Shown in pieces: positions 1-11,400 of a stretch of 64,000 nucleotides of DNA. Numbering within the stretch: position 1 is the stretch's first letter; the number at the start of each line of letters is the position of its first letter. Source of the stretch: Xanthostigma xanthostigma (taxonomy: Eukaryota > Arthropoda > Insecta > Raphidioptera > Raphidiidae); contig OY754468.1 of NCBI GenBank assembly GCA_963575645.1, forward strand, positions 5,084,001-5,148,000, written 5' to 3'. The notes beneath the pieces are model-generated. The model was given only the letters and a program-made list of their open reading frames with translations. It had not been told where the DNA came from and made no database searches. The translations under genes and the position numbers were made by a program.

Positions 1-400
1 TTTTAATCAATTATATCAATTGTACACACTGTTTCCATGCGGACGAAGTCGCGGGTAAAAGCTATTAAAAACTATAAACCCAACAATATAATATGTATTA
101 TTTATAAATATAAATACATAAACTACTACAGTGTAAACTCCATTTTACGTCACTCGATATAACGACAAATTCAAATTAGTTCTTTTTTTGTTTGTTGGGA
201 TTATCTTTCATATGTTTAGCTCAGCTGCTAATCGATAAGTTATCATATTCTTAGTTGCCCACAAACTGTTTGTTGGTCAGTTGTAAATTTTATATATTAT
301 ACATATTATAGTAAAAAAATATTAATGGATTATTTCTTCTCTCCGTTTAACGACAACTCTCAATAACGCCACAAAGTGCACAGTCCCTTAAGTGTGATAT

Positions 401-873
401 GGGGCCATCCATAAATTACGTCACACGAATCTTAGAACTTTTTAACCCCTCCCCCCGTCCTTTCGCAGGTTGTCACATTTTCAGAACCCCCTCCCTCATG
501 ATGTGATGACACACATTTTTCAAATTTGTGCATGTATTTAAAAATAATCAAAAGAACACAGTTATTTTTATTTTTTTCTTATTTTTATTATATAATCGAA
601 AATCAACATGAAGTCAAATATTTTAGATAACAACGCCGCTCTAGAAGCTTAAAACTGTTGTTGCTTGAGAGATAATCTCATAGCGAGAGTGCTAAATTAT
701 TAATGATAGAATTTTAGTTTTTTTATTCACATATAAATTTCGCGTTATTGATTTTGAATTTTAACATGTGACGTCACAAAGCTTTTGAGCCCCCCCTGCC
801 CCTTGTCACACTATGTCACATTCCGGTGATACCCTCCCCCCATTAACGTGTGACGTAATTTTTGGATGACCCC
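401..873. mobile_element. Non-autonomous DNA transposon (MITE) with GGGGCCATCC / GGATGACCCC ends
   Basis: The two ends are inverted relatives: the left reads GGGGCCATCCATAAATTACG and the right closes with CGTAATTTTTGGATGACCCC. TA dinucleotides sit at or next to both edges. Runs of C just inside each end (around 447-455, 789-795 and 833-841) are also mirrored. No transposase frame is present, so this is a passenger of about 470 bp. The superfamily is uncertain; Tc1/mariner-type TA targeting would fit. Confidence 0.6.
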
Positions 874-1139
874 TATTTTGAAGTTAAAATGGCTCCTTCG
901 CCCAATTGACTGGCATTTTTTCCTAATAAGTACGTGTTTGTTTCTAGTATAATTAAGTGAAAAAAATATCCAAAATCGTGTTTGCGACAGTTGACTAGGT
1001 CGTGTGTAAAAAGTCCGCCAAGTTTTTCAGTTTTCAAAAAAATGTTTAGAGATCGTTTAACAGCAACAGTCAATCCGCTATCATTATAAAGTGCAGTTAA
1101 ATATCTGCAGCCAATTAGCAAGTAGAGATAACAGTTGAT

Positions 1140-1470
1140 TGAGATTATAAATGCACCGTATTAGGTTTGAAATTAATGAGCTGAATACGTGCGTACACAT
1201 TCCTGGTACAGTGCAACTCCAATAAACAGAACGGATAACACATTTTAACTACTTTGCTTACGGTATTTTCATAGTGTAACACGTCTATTATTAGTTTCAA
1301 TGTAATTTATTGAAAAGATGTTTCAATAAATATGATATATGAGGTGTTGGATGCAAGTCAGACAGTGGAGTCAGCACGCGTCGGCGTAATATATAGTTTA
1401 AACTGTGTTACAAATTGGCGCCCAACGCGGGGCACCGATTTGTAACAAGTTTATTAATTGATATCGGTGT
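1140..1470 (+). mobile_element. LTR retrotransposon fossil: LTR end plus tRNA-Lys primer-binding site
   Basis: At 1423-1440 the sequence TGGCGCCCAACGCGGGGC is a near-exact match to the 3' end complement of tRNA-Lys, the usual minus-strand primer site of many LTR elements. The roughly 280 bases before it have LTR features: two AATAAA motifs (near 1221 and 1324) and an end close to ...GTTACA. I see no intact gag or pol downstream, so it looks like a broken remnant. The left LTR boundary was not determined. Confidence 0.5.
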
Positions 1471-1611
1471 AATTTTTTGAAAACATGAATTAATAATTGC
1501 TAATTTTTAAATTTCCAACTACAGCATATTTTTGCACTGAATTAGTGAAAGCATTATATTAAACGATTTTATCGTCCTAATATTTTAGAAGGCAATATAT
1601 ATAAGAAAAAT

Positions 1612-1690
1612 TTAAATGTCACTGTCAGGACTTGAACCCGAAACAACCAAATTTTCGCGTTGGCTGAGTTACATTACTCTACGGTGATAA
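1612..1690 (-). other. tRNA-like module, possible SINE head
   Basis: Read on the minus strand this stretch contains GGGTTCAAGTCC, a good B box of a Pol III internal promoter, preceded by a plausible but weak D-arm region. The cloverleaf is not convincing. It abuts a transposon fragment starting near 1680. Most likely it is a decayed tRNA-derived SINE. Confidence 0.3.
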
Positions 1691-2025
1691 GTCAAAAACT
1701 TTAGTTGGCGATGATGTGTAAAAAAAAAAATTTAATAAGGAAAACTGATGTTAATCTGTTTACACTGACAGCGGAAAGTCAAATTAGGACGTCTTTATTT
1801 TACTTAATTCGCCATCAGCGCAACAGCCCGGAACACAACAAGCATTTCCAGATTTCTTAGTTTTCCTATGTTTTCTTTGTAATTAAAAAACTTTATAAAA
1901 TTATAACTACTTTCACTTTTAATAAACATTGCTCACTGACATATGGAAAATTTGAGTTTCAAGTTTTCCCTAGTGCTCACCACAAACGCTCGCATCGAAA
2001 AATTTGTAACTCCGCCTCCCTGCAC
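1680..2025 (-). mobile_element. Internally deleted relative of the 47.9-49.8 kb DNA transposon
   Basis: This segment matches, in reverse orientation, two separate parts of the element at 47,922-49,815: its right end (near 49,560-49,720) and an inner part (near 48,880-49,010). The intervening half kilobase is missing. It keeps the small open stretch with the CCVPGC peptide discussed for the larger copy. The terminal repeat is truncated by the neighbouring tRNA-like module. Confidence 0.55.
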
Positions 2026-2039
2026 ATAGCCCATAGCCT

Positions 2040-3040
2040 CAATTTTTTTTATAATTAAACATTTTTAAGCACTTTTCATAAGACTCTATGCTTGATAATC
2101 CAACTTTATTTACACTTCTCAGCCACCAGATGGTGGCATGAGGCATACACGTAGTGAATAAATCTGGGATTCTTATAACAGATTTTAACTGTACATAAAC
2201 ATTATCTCTCTTGCGGGTAGCCACTAAATTACATAGTACGTTCATGTTCACAAGACACATCCACATTTTGAGACACTATAAAGACAAATGTTTTAAAGCA
2301 CATTTTTTTTTCATACTTCATTCTGATTATTCTATACGTCACTGATTGCACGTGCTTCTTACTCACTCCCGTCTCGTAATGATCTATGGCGAGTCCCCTT
2401 AACAGTACATAGCGCACCTTAACTGCATATTTAGTTACACATCATTTTCATTAGACGCTGACACACATCCTTATATTTTACATAGTGTCAGCAATAATAG
2501 ATTAACACATAATGCAATCTAAATGAACTGTATATATTAAATTACCAAATAGAGAAATAATCATTGTCTACTCGATGATCACGCACAATACTTAATTGCT
2601 ATCCGTTCAACATTCAATCACATGTCGCCACAGATCCCCCAAAGTACGGATTCAAGTGTCAACCGCGAAGGGAATGAAGTTGTATTTTTCTTATGAAAAC
2701 TAATGTACTATGAATGCTGTAGCAAACTAAATTAATTGATCAGATAATATGTACTAAAAAGGATATGCACTAAACAATTAATATTTAGTGTTCAATCTTT
2801 CGTAATACCTATACGTATTTTTATTAGATAAGCATGTGTGTGTCATTTTGCCTTGAACACTAATTAACGTGTCTTTAGTTACATTGTGCAATGATTGCCA
2901 ATTAAAGTTTTATCTAAATAATGTCATGGAAAAGCTCCGCATTCAGCTGTAAAAATGCCATACGTTCCCGCGGCTGTCGATTATGTTAGAACAGTCTAGG
3001 TGCGCCAAGTGCGACAGAGGGGAGGCACAAAACGATAAAA
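2040..3040. other. Unassigned AT-rich sequence
   Basis: Short open frames on the minus strand (2,039-2,417) have no recognisable domain and no splice context. I see no gene, no tandem array and no clear element ends. Confidence 0.5.
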
Positions 3041-3064
3041 AATATTCAATTTTCGTTGTGTTTA

Positions 3065-3275
3065 TCTACATATACTATACTAATATTGTAAAGAGGGAAG
3101 ATTTGTATTTTTGTTTGTAATGAATAAACTCCAAAACTACTGGACCGATTTTAAAAATTCTTTCACCAATAGAATGTTACATTATCACTGAGTAATATCC
3201 AAAAACGTTAATTAGAATTTATTTAATTTAACAACATCGGTACGCGATTAAGCTGGGCAACCCATTTGCGATTTA
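3065..3275 (+). repeat. Helitron-like fragment, second subfamily
   Basis: Begins TATACTATACTAATATTGTA, followed by a 'remove-your-hand' type block in which ACTACTGGACCGATTTTAAA is shared with other insect Helitron-like copies. It stops without a CTAG end just before another copy starts at 3,280. Confidence 0.45.
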
Positions 3276-3476
3276 TCAATCTATACTAATATATAAAGCT
3301 GAAGAGTTTGTTTGTTTGTTTGATTGAACGCGCTAATCTCAGAAACTACTCTTTCGAATTGAAAAAAAAATTTTTTGTTGGATAGCCCATTTATCGAGGA
3401 AGGCTATAGGCTATATAATATAACGCTACGACTAATTGGAGCGGAACATCAATAAAAAAAATTGGTTGTCTGTAAA

Positions 3477-4056
3477 GTCGGTTTACGGACGATAGTTTTA
3501 CGTGATAACGTATTCCGTAATACATAACCTAAATTTATATAATAATTATAATAATTCGAATCTATGATATTGCATTTTTCGCTTCAAATTTAGGTTAATT
3601 TTATTTATTTAAATTACTCACCATATAATATAATTGTTTTTTTTTAACTTTCTTTCTTTCGTATTTATTTTAAGTCTCAAAGATTAGCTGTCATAATATT
3701 TATAAAACAATTGTTTCACTGTTTATATAAAATTCCAAAACCTACTTACAATATTTAAGTATTTTCATACGTCAAAAAATTGATTTTTATAATGATAAAA
3801 TTTGTAAGAAAACGATTTTTTCGAGAGATGAGACCTAGCTAAAACGATTTTTTGCCCCCCAAAATCCCTTTTCAGTAAATTTCATCCAAATCGTTAGGGC
3901 CGTTTTCGAGAAAAGCACGCACAGGGTCAGGCGGAACGTTACGAACGTTAGGAACGTTACGTTAGGAACGTTACACTTTTTCGTGCATGCAGCCGGTGTT
4001 TTATCAATTTATAAGATTGGTGATTCATCAATTTATAAGACGTTATCACGTCAAAA
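3477..4056. mobile_element. Nested DNA transposon with ACGTGATAACGT ends
   Basis: Inserted within Helitron-like copy A; copies at 13.5 kb and 40.4 kb lack this block. The outer parts carry inverted ACGTGATAACGT / ACGTTATCACGT motifs. A short version of the same element lies at 53,517-53,696. Just inside the right part is a small cluster of GGAACGTTA-type repeats (3,931-3,975). Confidence 0.5.
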
Positions 4057-4136
4057 GTGTTGCAAGATGTTCGACATATTTTATCAGGTGAAATGCCTTA
4101 ACTAAACATTGCCATATTAGTGCATGACGATCACAA

Positions 4137-4209
4137 GCCCGGATAGCTCACTCGGTAGAGCGTAAGACTCTTAATGCCAGGGTGTTGGGTTCAAGCCCGA
4201 CGTCGGCGG
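4137..4209 (+). tRNA. tRNA-Lys(CTT)-like sequence, decayed
   Basis: A 73-base stretch beginning GCCCGGATAGCTCACTCGGT follows the tRNA-Lys order: acceptor GCCCGG, D arm GCTC..GAGC, anticodon loop CTCTTAA (anticodon CTT) and a T loop TTCAAGC. The anticodon and T stems have several mispairs, so a functional tRNA is unlikely. An equivalent module lies at the same relative place in copy B (40,788-40,860), so it moves with the element. Confidence 0.5.
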
Positions 4210-4559
4210 CGAATATGTTTTAATTTTTTTTTATTTTCTATATTGCTTTAAAATAAAATAAATCTAATTAATAGCTCATTTGAAAACTGTTACAACTATA
4301 GGAAGGTACCTATATAAAAATAATTTTCCTACAGTGTTTTCAATTAAATATTTATTATGTTAAAAGAAATTTGTTACTTAAAAAAAGTATAAATACTGCT
4401 TTTTTACGACAAAAACTTTTGAACGGTAACTCCGTCATTATGAAGTTTGGACACAATATTCATCTCGGTAAACTAAGATTAATGTGCGTATTCATGTCCC
4501 TTCCTTCCTCATTCGTTCTTTTGCTCCCGGGTGAAACCGGGTGGGACTGCTAGTTTATA

Positions 4560-5560
4560 TATATAACATATAATCTTTGTCATCATCAAATAACAGATGA
4601 GGGTATATATTTCTAATACCGTATCTTGCACTAATAAGGGTTAGTTCTGCGATCCATTTTTTTTCGCACGCTTGGTTGATATAAACAATGTTTTTTTTTC
4701 AAATTACCATAATGCAACAATGAATAAGAGTGAATTTGATTGTTTATTGCAATTGCATCTTAGTTAAATCTTAAATGAAAATAAATTCGATACGGTGCAG
4801 TGAAAACGTTGTTCATTGCTGATTTAATTAAAACAACAGTATATTTATCTGTTCAAATAAAAATAAACAATAATTTTATTGAGTTTAATGACCTGGAAAT
4901 CGTTTAAAGGCCAGTGAATTTTATTTTTGCGATTTTTAAAAAACTATAGCTCAGATAATAATCAAATTACGTTATATGTACGTATTTTAATAACGTTCAG
5001 TCTTTTTTTTTATTTTTGTTTTATATATTACTTTGGTATAGGAGAGATGGTGAATTATAGACGTTCAACAGCTGAGGTCATCAGCGTCTATACTTTGGTA
5101 TAGGCCCGCCATACGCCATAATGTGTTTTGTCACGATTGGCCGCCACTGTGAACGTCTATAATTTAAAATACTCTAATCTAAACATTATTCAAAGTTAAA
5201 TTATCAGAAAGAAGAATAATAATAAAACATATTCCACCCTTTTTCAACCCATCGTCGATTAATCCATCGTTAATTTTCTATATCGAGTAGTCTTTATAAA
5301 TAAAAGAAAAACAATTTCAATAATTCAAAAAGCTGTTTATCGATTCTCTTCATCCCATTAGAGTCTTTAATTTCACTAATCAAATACATTCAACGCTGTA
5401 TAATTAATTTTGTATATTGAAAACAGGGCTTCTTTTACCCTGTTATTTGTTCCACCGTTTCACTTTGCAGCTGAATCCGTAAACTTTAATTATTTTAATA
5501 TTTGTATAAGCCTTTGAAGATGAATGTACAAGGTGGCGCAAAAAACGCTACAAATATATT
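4560..5560. other. Unassigned AT-rich sequence
   Basis: No gene or clear element. A minor duplicated phrase (CTTTGGTATAGG near 5,030 and 5,092) is the only local structure noted. Confidence 0.5.
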
Positions 5561-5599
5561 CAGACAGGGTTTTGTCTGAATGCCGTTATTTTGATATAC

Positions 5600-6770
5600 C
5601 TACCTACTTGTATAAAAATCTCGTGTCATGATGTTCGTCCGCGCTAATCTCCGAAACCACTGTACCGATTTTAATGAAATTTTGTAAATGTGTCTTGCCT
5701 AGTTCAACTTACGCTATAGTATAGTTTTCATTAAATATTTTGTACAAAATTACGGTGTTTTCTCAAAAAAACTTTTAGTAACATGTAATGACATCATATA
5801 ATTTACTTAAAGCTATTAGTTCAGAAGCAAACAAAAAAAAACTGTTTTAGTATTAAGTAACGACATCTGTTAGAATTTGCTCAAAGCTATTAGTTTAGAA
5901 GCAAATCTGGTAGAATTTGCTCAAAGCTATTAGTCCAGACACCGGACCGTAAACGAAATACATTTAGCAGAATTATATATTCTCTTGCACCAGATTGAAA
6001 CAAGGACGGCCCGCAAATAGTGCTATAAATTATACTTAAGGTTCGGTTCGGCTTCTCCCGAATTTGTAGATTGTCGCCGTTTTTTCGTCGACTTGCGTTG
6101 CAAAGTTGGTTTCCACGAAAAGCGCTCTTATTTAAACGCGATAATTACGATGAAGGAAGAAGTTATGGTTGAGGATCATAAATAAGCTTCACCAATGTTA
6201 CGCTAGTGGCCAACGTTTCGAAAAATGTATTTTCAACTTCAACTAAAACTTCTTCCTTCATCGTAACATTCTATTGGATCAACACTACTTTATGCTGAAA
6301 ACGCGATAATGTATAGCCTGTATCCATCCTGAAGGTCCATTCTAAATATTTGTGAAAAAAATTTGAGATCGGATGAGTAGTTTGGGAGATTGCCTCCGAC
6401 ATCCAAACTTACAAACTTTACCTCTTTATAGGTAATATTATAGTGGTCCGTCCCGTTTCATCCGGGTGCAAAATGTATTTCGTTTGTGGCCCGGCGTCTG
6501 AACTAATAGCTTTGAGCAAATTGCAAATTCTAACAGATGTCGCTATTTGGTACTAAAAGTGTTGTTTGTTTGCTTTTGAACTAATAGTTCAGAAGCAAAT
6601 AAACAAAACTGACTTCTGATAGAACAGATGTCGTTAAGTGTTACTAAAAAGGTTTTTTGAGAAAACACTGCAATTTTGTACAAAATATTTAATAAAAACT
6701 ATCCTATAGCGTAAGCAAGACACATTTGCAATTTGATTTTTTTGTCTGGTTGTTTGGAACATGAAGTTTG
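5600..6770. repeat. Inverted pair of Helitron-like relics around a third copy
   Basis: The plus-oriented block 5,640-5,965 reappears reversed at 6,455-6,745. Both carry the phrase AAGCTATTAGTTCAGA-type sequence and the TTTTGTACAAAATATTTAAT-type sequence. Between them a minus-strand copy of another subfamily spans about 6,005-6,443, opening with CTATAATATTACC read on the minus strand. The right relic has a CACCCGGATGAAACGGGAC-type 3' end. A 60-base scrap of the same family is at 10,457-10,517. Confidence 0.5.
6148..6298. mobile_element. Foldback insertion flanked by ACGCGATAAT direct repeats
   Basis: The left flank (6,137-6,147) and right flank (6,299-6,309) both read ACGCGATAAT, a likely target-site duplication. 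Inside, GATGAAGGAAGAAGTT is mirrored by AACTTCTTCCTTCATC. Related foldbacks at 12,336-12,640 and 21,495-21,695 share the GCTAGTGGCCAACGTTTCGA core and the ATTCTATTGGATCAACACTA end. Confidence 0.5.
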
Positions 6771-6797
6771 TAATAAACGATCCATTTAAGTTTTATA

Positions 6798-7371
6798 CAG
6801 TATGTAAACGCGTAATAAGGTGCACATAGGGAAATAAGCATTGGGAAAAAAATACTTGGATCAGAGTTAGCCATGACTGCATTAATTGTTATTTCTATTG
6901 AATTATCGTGGTAATCTTGAGGATTTCTATTTTATTTTCATTTATTTTTATTTTACTTAGCTTTTTTAATAATAAAAAGCTCTTATAAATCATTATTTTA
7001 ATTTTTTTGTACAAAAATAAAACAAAAAAAACAACTTCATCTGTTTGGAAACATCATTTAAAAATTGTCTGACTGGTATGACGTATGCGCGTTGGTAAAT
7101 CAGTGACCCAAATGTCTTTAGGTTCAACACGAATAGGTGGAGATAATATTTGATCTCGCACCATATTTAAGTATTTTTGGGAATTTAATGTTCCATTAAT
7201 AAAAAAAGTTGTAATAATTTGAGTATTTTCTTCGGTAGTATACACATTCATTTTGCAAAAGAATACCTAATATCTGTCAAATTGAAAAACAAGATTTCAA
7301 GGCTCACTCTGATCCAGTCATTTTTTCCCAATGTTAATTTCCCTATGCGCACCTTACGTGTTTACATACTG
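6798..7371. mobile_element. Tc1-like DNA transposon, internally deleted, with TA duplications
   Basis: Terminal inverted repeats of about 75 bp begin CAGTATGTAAACGCG on the left and end ...CATACTG on the right. TA occurs directly outside both ends (6,796-6,797 and 7,372-7,373), as expected for Tc1/mariner. A 65-codon minus-strand frame (7,054-7,251) reads like a short piece of transposase but lacks any catalytic motif, so the 574-bp element is non-autonomous. Confidence 0.65.
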
Positions 7372-7405
7372 TATAGTCATCGGCGTCACTACGAAGTGGG
7401 CTATT

Positions 7406-7756
7406 CTAGAACCCTACATCAAAAATAGTTTTTATATAAAGACTGTAGAAAACATTACTGTGTAAAAGACCTAATTTAAACTGTATATATTGATAAAAGC
7501 TGTATTTAATGGAAATGTATGTACAATAAAACAACAGCAAAGAACCTTTCCTTCTGTTATTTTGTCTAGAAGCTTTTGCCATTATTTCGAGATGAATTTT
7601 AATTGGGTCGGCTGTGTATTTGTGGCATGCACTTTTCATGGCATCATTCCAAAGATCAATTGTGGGCCTAATTAGTGTCTTAAAGTATATACACATAAAT
7701 ATACCGTATATATACACTTCACCGGAACGCGGTAAAAAAACTTTAGAATGCCCCAA
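7406..7756 (-). other. Unidentified 116-codon open frame
   Basis: The frame is open for 116 codons between repeats. The middle third has balanced composition; the ends are hydrophobic or low-complexity. I recognise no domain, and there is no splice or promoter context. It could be a scrap of a mobile-element protein or chance. Confidence 0.15.
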
Positions 7757-8037
7757 TTAAATCAATACTTTACCTATGAATTCCAAAGCCTAAAGTAATT
7801 CGAAAAATATAAGTGATAAGAACCGATATTCATTCCTTATTGGGACTTTAGCTGGAGGCGGAGCCCATTTCAAAAATATACAATATGGCCGCCTTATGCG
7901 AAGCGTTGTTTCAATGTTAAAATGCATATTTTCGAGGAAGAAATGTGTCGTTTGGATGACACTTATCCTCCAAAAGGTAATTACATTGAAGGGAAAAAAA
8001 TCGAGAGTGTAATGACGCTCGGGTATATAGTGCCTAC

Positions 8038-8525
8038 TAGAATCTGAATACGGATATTTGGTTTCAAGATCCGCGGATACGGATACGGATCTTAACTTTC
8101 TTAGAGTACGCAACGGTAAATATTGCACATCGACCTTTGGAAAGAGACTATCTGTTATGGGAAAAAGTTATTGACCTCTTTAAGAGTTAACTCTCATAAC
8201 AGATTGTCTCTTTCCAAAGATCGATGTGCAATATCTAATTATAAAGATAGTTTTTTAGTACCTTTGAGCTATGTACTATTGGTATGGTACTCACTAAGAT
8301 AAATGTTTGCAATATAAAGGTGCCAAATACGATTTTAAAAAATAAGAAATAATCTGAATGGAATTTAACAGTTTTTCATTATTACCTAATCACCTATATA
8401 TATAAAATTTCATATATGAATTTAAAATTAATAAGGTAAAAGATCCGCCAAAAACTAACGGATACAGATACGGATCTTTCTTCTCCCTCGGATATCCGCG
8501 GATACGGATATCCGACACATCACTA
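8038..8525. mobile_element. hAT-like non-autonomous element with 8-bp duplication GTGCCTAC
   Basis: GTGCCTAC occurs at 8,030-8,037 and 8,526-8,533. Element ends are imperfect inverted repeats (TAGAATCTG.. and ..CACATCACTA). The subterminal parts are rich in the repeated phrase GGATACGGATAC in both orientations, a typical hAT-MITE arrangement. A 40-bp-arm hairpin (8,121-8,160 / 8,194-8,233) lies inside. No coding. Confidence 0.6.
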
Positions 8526-8814
8526 GTGCCTACTAATATGTTGACGTAGAACCGTGAAATCAACGATATATGTATGAGTACATTCTCGATCACAGAAAAT
8601 TTGCTCGAATGCCGGACACTCGTGAACTATGACATTTCCTCTACTTTTTTTTTAAATGACATGTCCCAATCACCTTACTTGGCAGATATAACAAAACAAA
8701 ATTTTAAATCTGAAACCACCAAAAATAAAAATATTAATAGAACAATTTGTTCACAAAAGGCAACACACTAACAACTTTTTTTTAATGTGATTTTATAAAT
8801 GTACTGACTTAAGT

Positions 8815-8912
8815 CTTATGTACAGGGGTAGGAGGAAGATCAAACTCTGGTTTTATCCTGTCCCGATTGCCTAAATTTGTACATTTAGAGCAATAAACAT
8901 TTATTATTCTTA
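8815..8912 (+). repeat. LINE/SINE 3' tail-like fragment
   Basis: Ends in GCAATAAACATTTATTATTC, the AATAAA-plus-short-repeat tail seen on non-LTR elements. No coding remains here. Confidence 0.3.
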
Positions 8913-9044
8913 TTAGTGTATTTGCCATAAGGCACTTACACTATTGGCGTCGGTCGGATGGCGGGACCTAGGGGTCGGACCAAAATTTCTCGACGTTTCA
9001 TAAGTTTCTAAGAAGTTTGGCACCATTTTTGGAAAAGTATGTTT

Positions 9045-9051
9045 ATATATG

Positions 9052-9108
<57 letters not shown>
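9045..9108. repeat. (TA)n microsatellite
   Basis: About 60 bases of almost pure TA with one TTTA interruption, directly abutting the next repeat. Confidence 0.9.
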
Positions 9109-9110
<2 letters not shown>

Positions 9111-9111
<1 letters not shown>

Positions 9112-9625
9112 TGCGGGCAATAACTTTCGAAGGAGTTAATTGATTTTAACGAAATTTGGACCACATGTTAAAATCCATCACCGCACGAAGCCTATTTAAA
9201 ATGGGCCCGATCGGGCCACTTTAAGGGGGGCATTTAGGGGTTGAAAAATGTTTTTGGGCCCAAAAATACCGAAAAAATTCTCAGAATCGTTTCAAATTTG
9301 AAATTTAACCCTTTAGTAATTATTGAAATGTGCTGCTAAAATTTTAATAAAATCGGCCCGACAGGACCGGACTTACAAATTTTATGAAAACGCAAGTTTA
9401 TTGATATGGATTTGCATACTGAAGGGTGTATATAATTTGATACAGATGTTGAATTGGTATATAGTATTGAAATTAAGAAAAAAATGTTGTTTTAAGGGGT
9501 GTATTAAGGGATAATTTTTTTCTTTTGTCCAAAAACAAAGTTAAGTTCATACAATAGAGCCACACTGCTTATAAAAGCAAATACACTATATTGTCGGCAG
9601 GGTTTCGCACTGCGACCCGAGTTTT
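9111..9625 (+). repeat. Single-unit copy of the 28.2-29.6 kb repeat family
   Basis: Starts GTGCGGGCAATAACTTTCGA and contains one roughly 265-bp unit, then a unique tail ending near a TTGTCGGCAGGGTTTCGCAC phrase. The same head, unit and tail occur at 28,181-29,585, where the unit is present four times. Family identity is unknown. No terminal inverted repeats or coding were seen. Confidence 0.6.
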
Positions 9626-9639
9626 TTATTTATTATAGT

Positions 9640-10180
9640 CCATAAAGAATTAATTCAGAGAAACATCGCTCCAGTAATGAGAATGTTTATATAACCGTTT
9701 AATTCTAATTTTAAAATGGACGCAGACCATTCAAAACCGCGTCAAAGATTCCCCCGTTTTATATTAAAACACAACGAGTGTGTAGTGGGCTAGGGGGAGG
9801 AGGGTGGGGGTGTATAGATATAGGGGCTGGGAAACTGCGATATAGGTTATATTAGTATGTACCTTAATATAGTGTGTATCGAGAACACACTTACTCCCCC
9901 TCATGTCGTCTCTCTCGGTTACATTGCTTTGTATAGCGTGCGTGGTTTGGTCGTTACTGCTTAACATAGGGTGTACAAAATTGTACTCGTTCAGTTCAAA
10001 ATTAACCCTTCTTGTTGTTACATTATATTTTTTTAATTAGTACATACAAGTTTCGTTTCAATTAGTGTTTTTAAATCACTAAATGCTGAGCAGAGATTAT
10101 TGATTACCTACTTTATGTTGGGTTTATTTAAACGCTTAACAATTTTCAGTAAAAGATGATTCAGATAGATATCGTAGATT
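9640..10180. other. Unassigned sequence with a G-rich patch
   Basis: A purine-rich G run lies at 9,785-9,815 on the plus strand. No gene is seen. The 67-codon minus frame here has no recognisable domain. Confidence 0.4.
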
Positions 10181-10186
10181 ATTAAC

Positions 10187-10462
10187 TTACTGTTTTTTCC
10201 CAATTGTAAGATAATAAATTCTTTTTAGTTGTATGATAGATAGATATTTTGCTAGCTGAGACATACATCTATTTGACACGTCAACGAAACAAGATAAAAT
10301 TATAAAACCACCAGCAACTAAATATTCATTAAAACTATAAATGGCCCGATCTACAAAAACATGTTTAATATGTTTCTTAAAAATTGAGAAGGTATTGTTT
10401 TTCAACCTTTCAGGTAATTTATTGTAAACTTGCACTCGGATGCGATAGATATAATTCTGCAA
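10187..10462 (-). pseudogene. C-terminal fragment of a non-LTR retrotransposon (LINE) polymerase
   Basis: The 91-codon minus-strand frame includes VYNKLPERLKN followed about ten residues later by a FKKHIKHVF phrase and YSFNEYL. This order is typical of the extreme C-terminus of Jockey/CR1-type LINE ORF2 proteins. Only the tail is present, as expected from 5' truncation. The frame then runs into a Helitron-like scrap at its upstream side (10,457-10,517). Confidence 0.55.
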
Positions 10463-10516
10463 AATGTATTTCCGTTTGCGGTCCGGCGTCTGAACTAATA
10501 GCTTTGAGCAAATTCT

Positions 10517-10980
10517 TAAAGGCTTGTTGGCATAGACCTGTGACTAAAAAACCCCATAGAAAAAAATCCAGTGGGGTTAAATCACATGATCTAGGGGGCC
10601 AATTCTAATCACCGAAACGAGAGAGTACACGACCAGGACATGTCTCTTGAATTCAATAGTTTCACGGGATGTATGGCATGTGGCACCATTTTGTTGAAAC
10701 CACATGTCGTCCACATCAATATTTTCTATTTTAGGAAGAAAGAACTCTCTTATCATGTTGCGATATCGAACACCAGTAACAGTTACTGCTTGACCAGCTT
10801 CATTTTCAAAGAAGTGTGGTCCAATGATGCCTCCAGCCCAAAATCCGCACCAAACAGTGACACGTTGTGGATGCATCTTTTTTTCGATAACAACATGTGG
10901 GTTTTCTGAACCCCAAATCCGGCAATTTTGACAATTAACGAAGCCATCGAGGTGAAAATGAGCTTCATCGCTTAGAATAT
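10517..10980 (-). pseudogene. Mariner-type transposase fragment, copy 1 (inactive)
   Basis: Reads LSDEAHF, then VTVWCGFWAGG, then MWFQQNGATCHTS, the DDD transposase core of an insect mariner-like family. The second catalytic Asp, normally in QQDGATCHT, is Asn here. After ATCHT the frame shifts and meets a stop, and the RSCDLTPLDFFLWG third-Asp block continues in another frame near 10,560-10,590. The N-terminal DNA-binding part is absent. A relative lies at 50,233-50,895. Confidence 0.75.
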
Positions 10981-10984
10981 TTTA

Positions 10985-11400
10985 AAATAATATAAATAAT
11001 TAAATATTAATATTTAAAATATTGTTCAACAATGAAAACGTGTTGTTCTTCCGTGTCGATTTTCAGTAACCCTTAACTATTAGCTGTCAAACTGTCTTTT
11101 TTTTTGTTAGAAACACTTTACCTCACAAATGGCGGCAAATTCAAATCTTGCGTAAATGTTGGGACACCGTTTATGATGATGTAGGTACTGGAATTAATTA
11201 TAGAAACAGAAACAGTTGATTCGTTAACTATCAACAGTTTATCAACGCCCAATACTACCTCTGAAAATCAGAACCGGAAGTTATACTCAAAAAAATTATT
11301 ATGCCGTGGTCAAAAGTTATGGCAATATAAATGTCAGTGTATATTTTTAGCATCATTTATTTATTAAATTAATATATCAAATGAGTTTCCCGTTTGAAAG
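10985..11400. other. Unassigned AT-rich sequence
   Basis: Nothing recognisable beyond short AT tracts. Confidence 0.4.

Larger units (their letters stand above)
3280..4553 (+). mobile_element. Helitron-like non-autonomous element, copy A, with nested insertions
   Basis: It runs from TCTATACTAATATATAAAGC to CTAG followed by T, fitting Helitron rules (5'-TC, 3'-CTRR, insertion next to T) with no terminal inverted repeats. The body shares long blocks with the copies at 13,554-13,959 and 40,380-41,085: the TTTGTTTGTTTG run, the GATAGCCCATTTATCGA block and the terminal AACTTTTGAACGGTAACT block. A second element (3,477-4,056) and a tRNA-Lys-like sequence (4,137-4,209) lie inside. No Rep/helicase coding is present. 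Confidence 0.6.

Noticed and set aside
8913-9164. 83-codon minus frame with a long Tyr/Ile run
   Set aside because: The run is a translated (TA)n microsatellite.
10640-10909. 89-codon plus-strand frame
   Set aside because: Antisense shadow of mariner copy 1.
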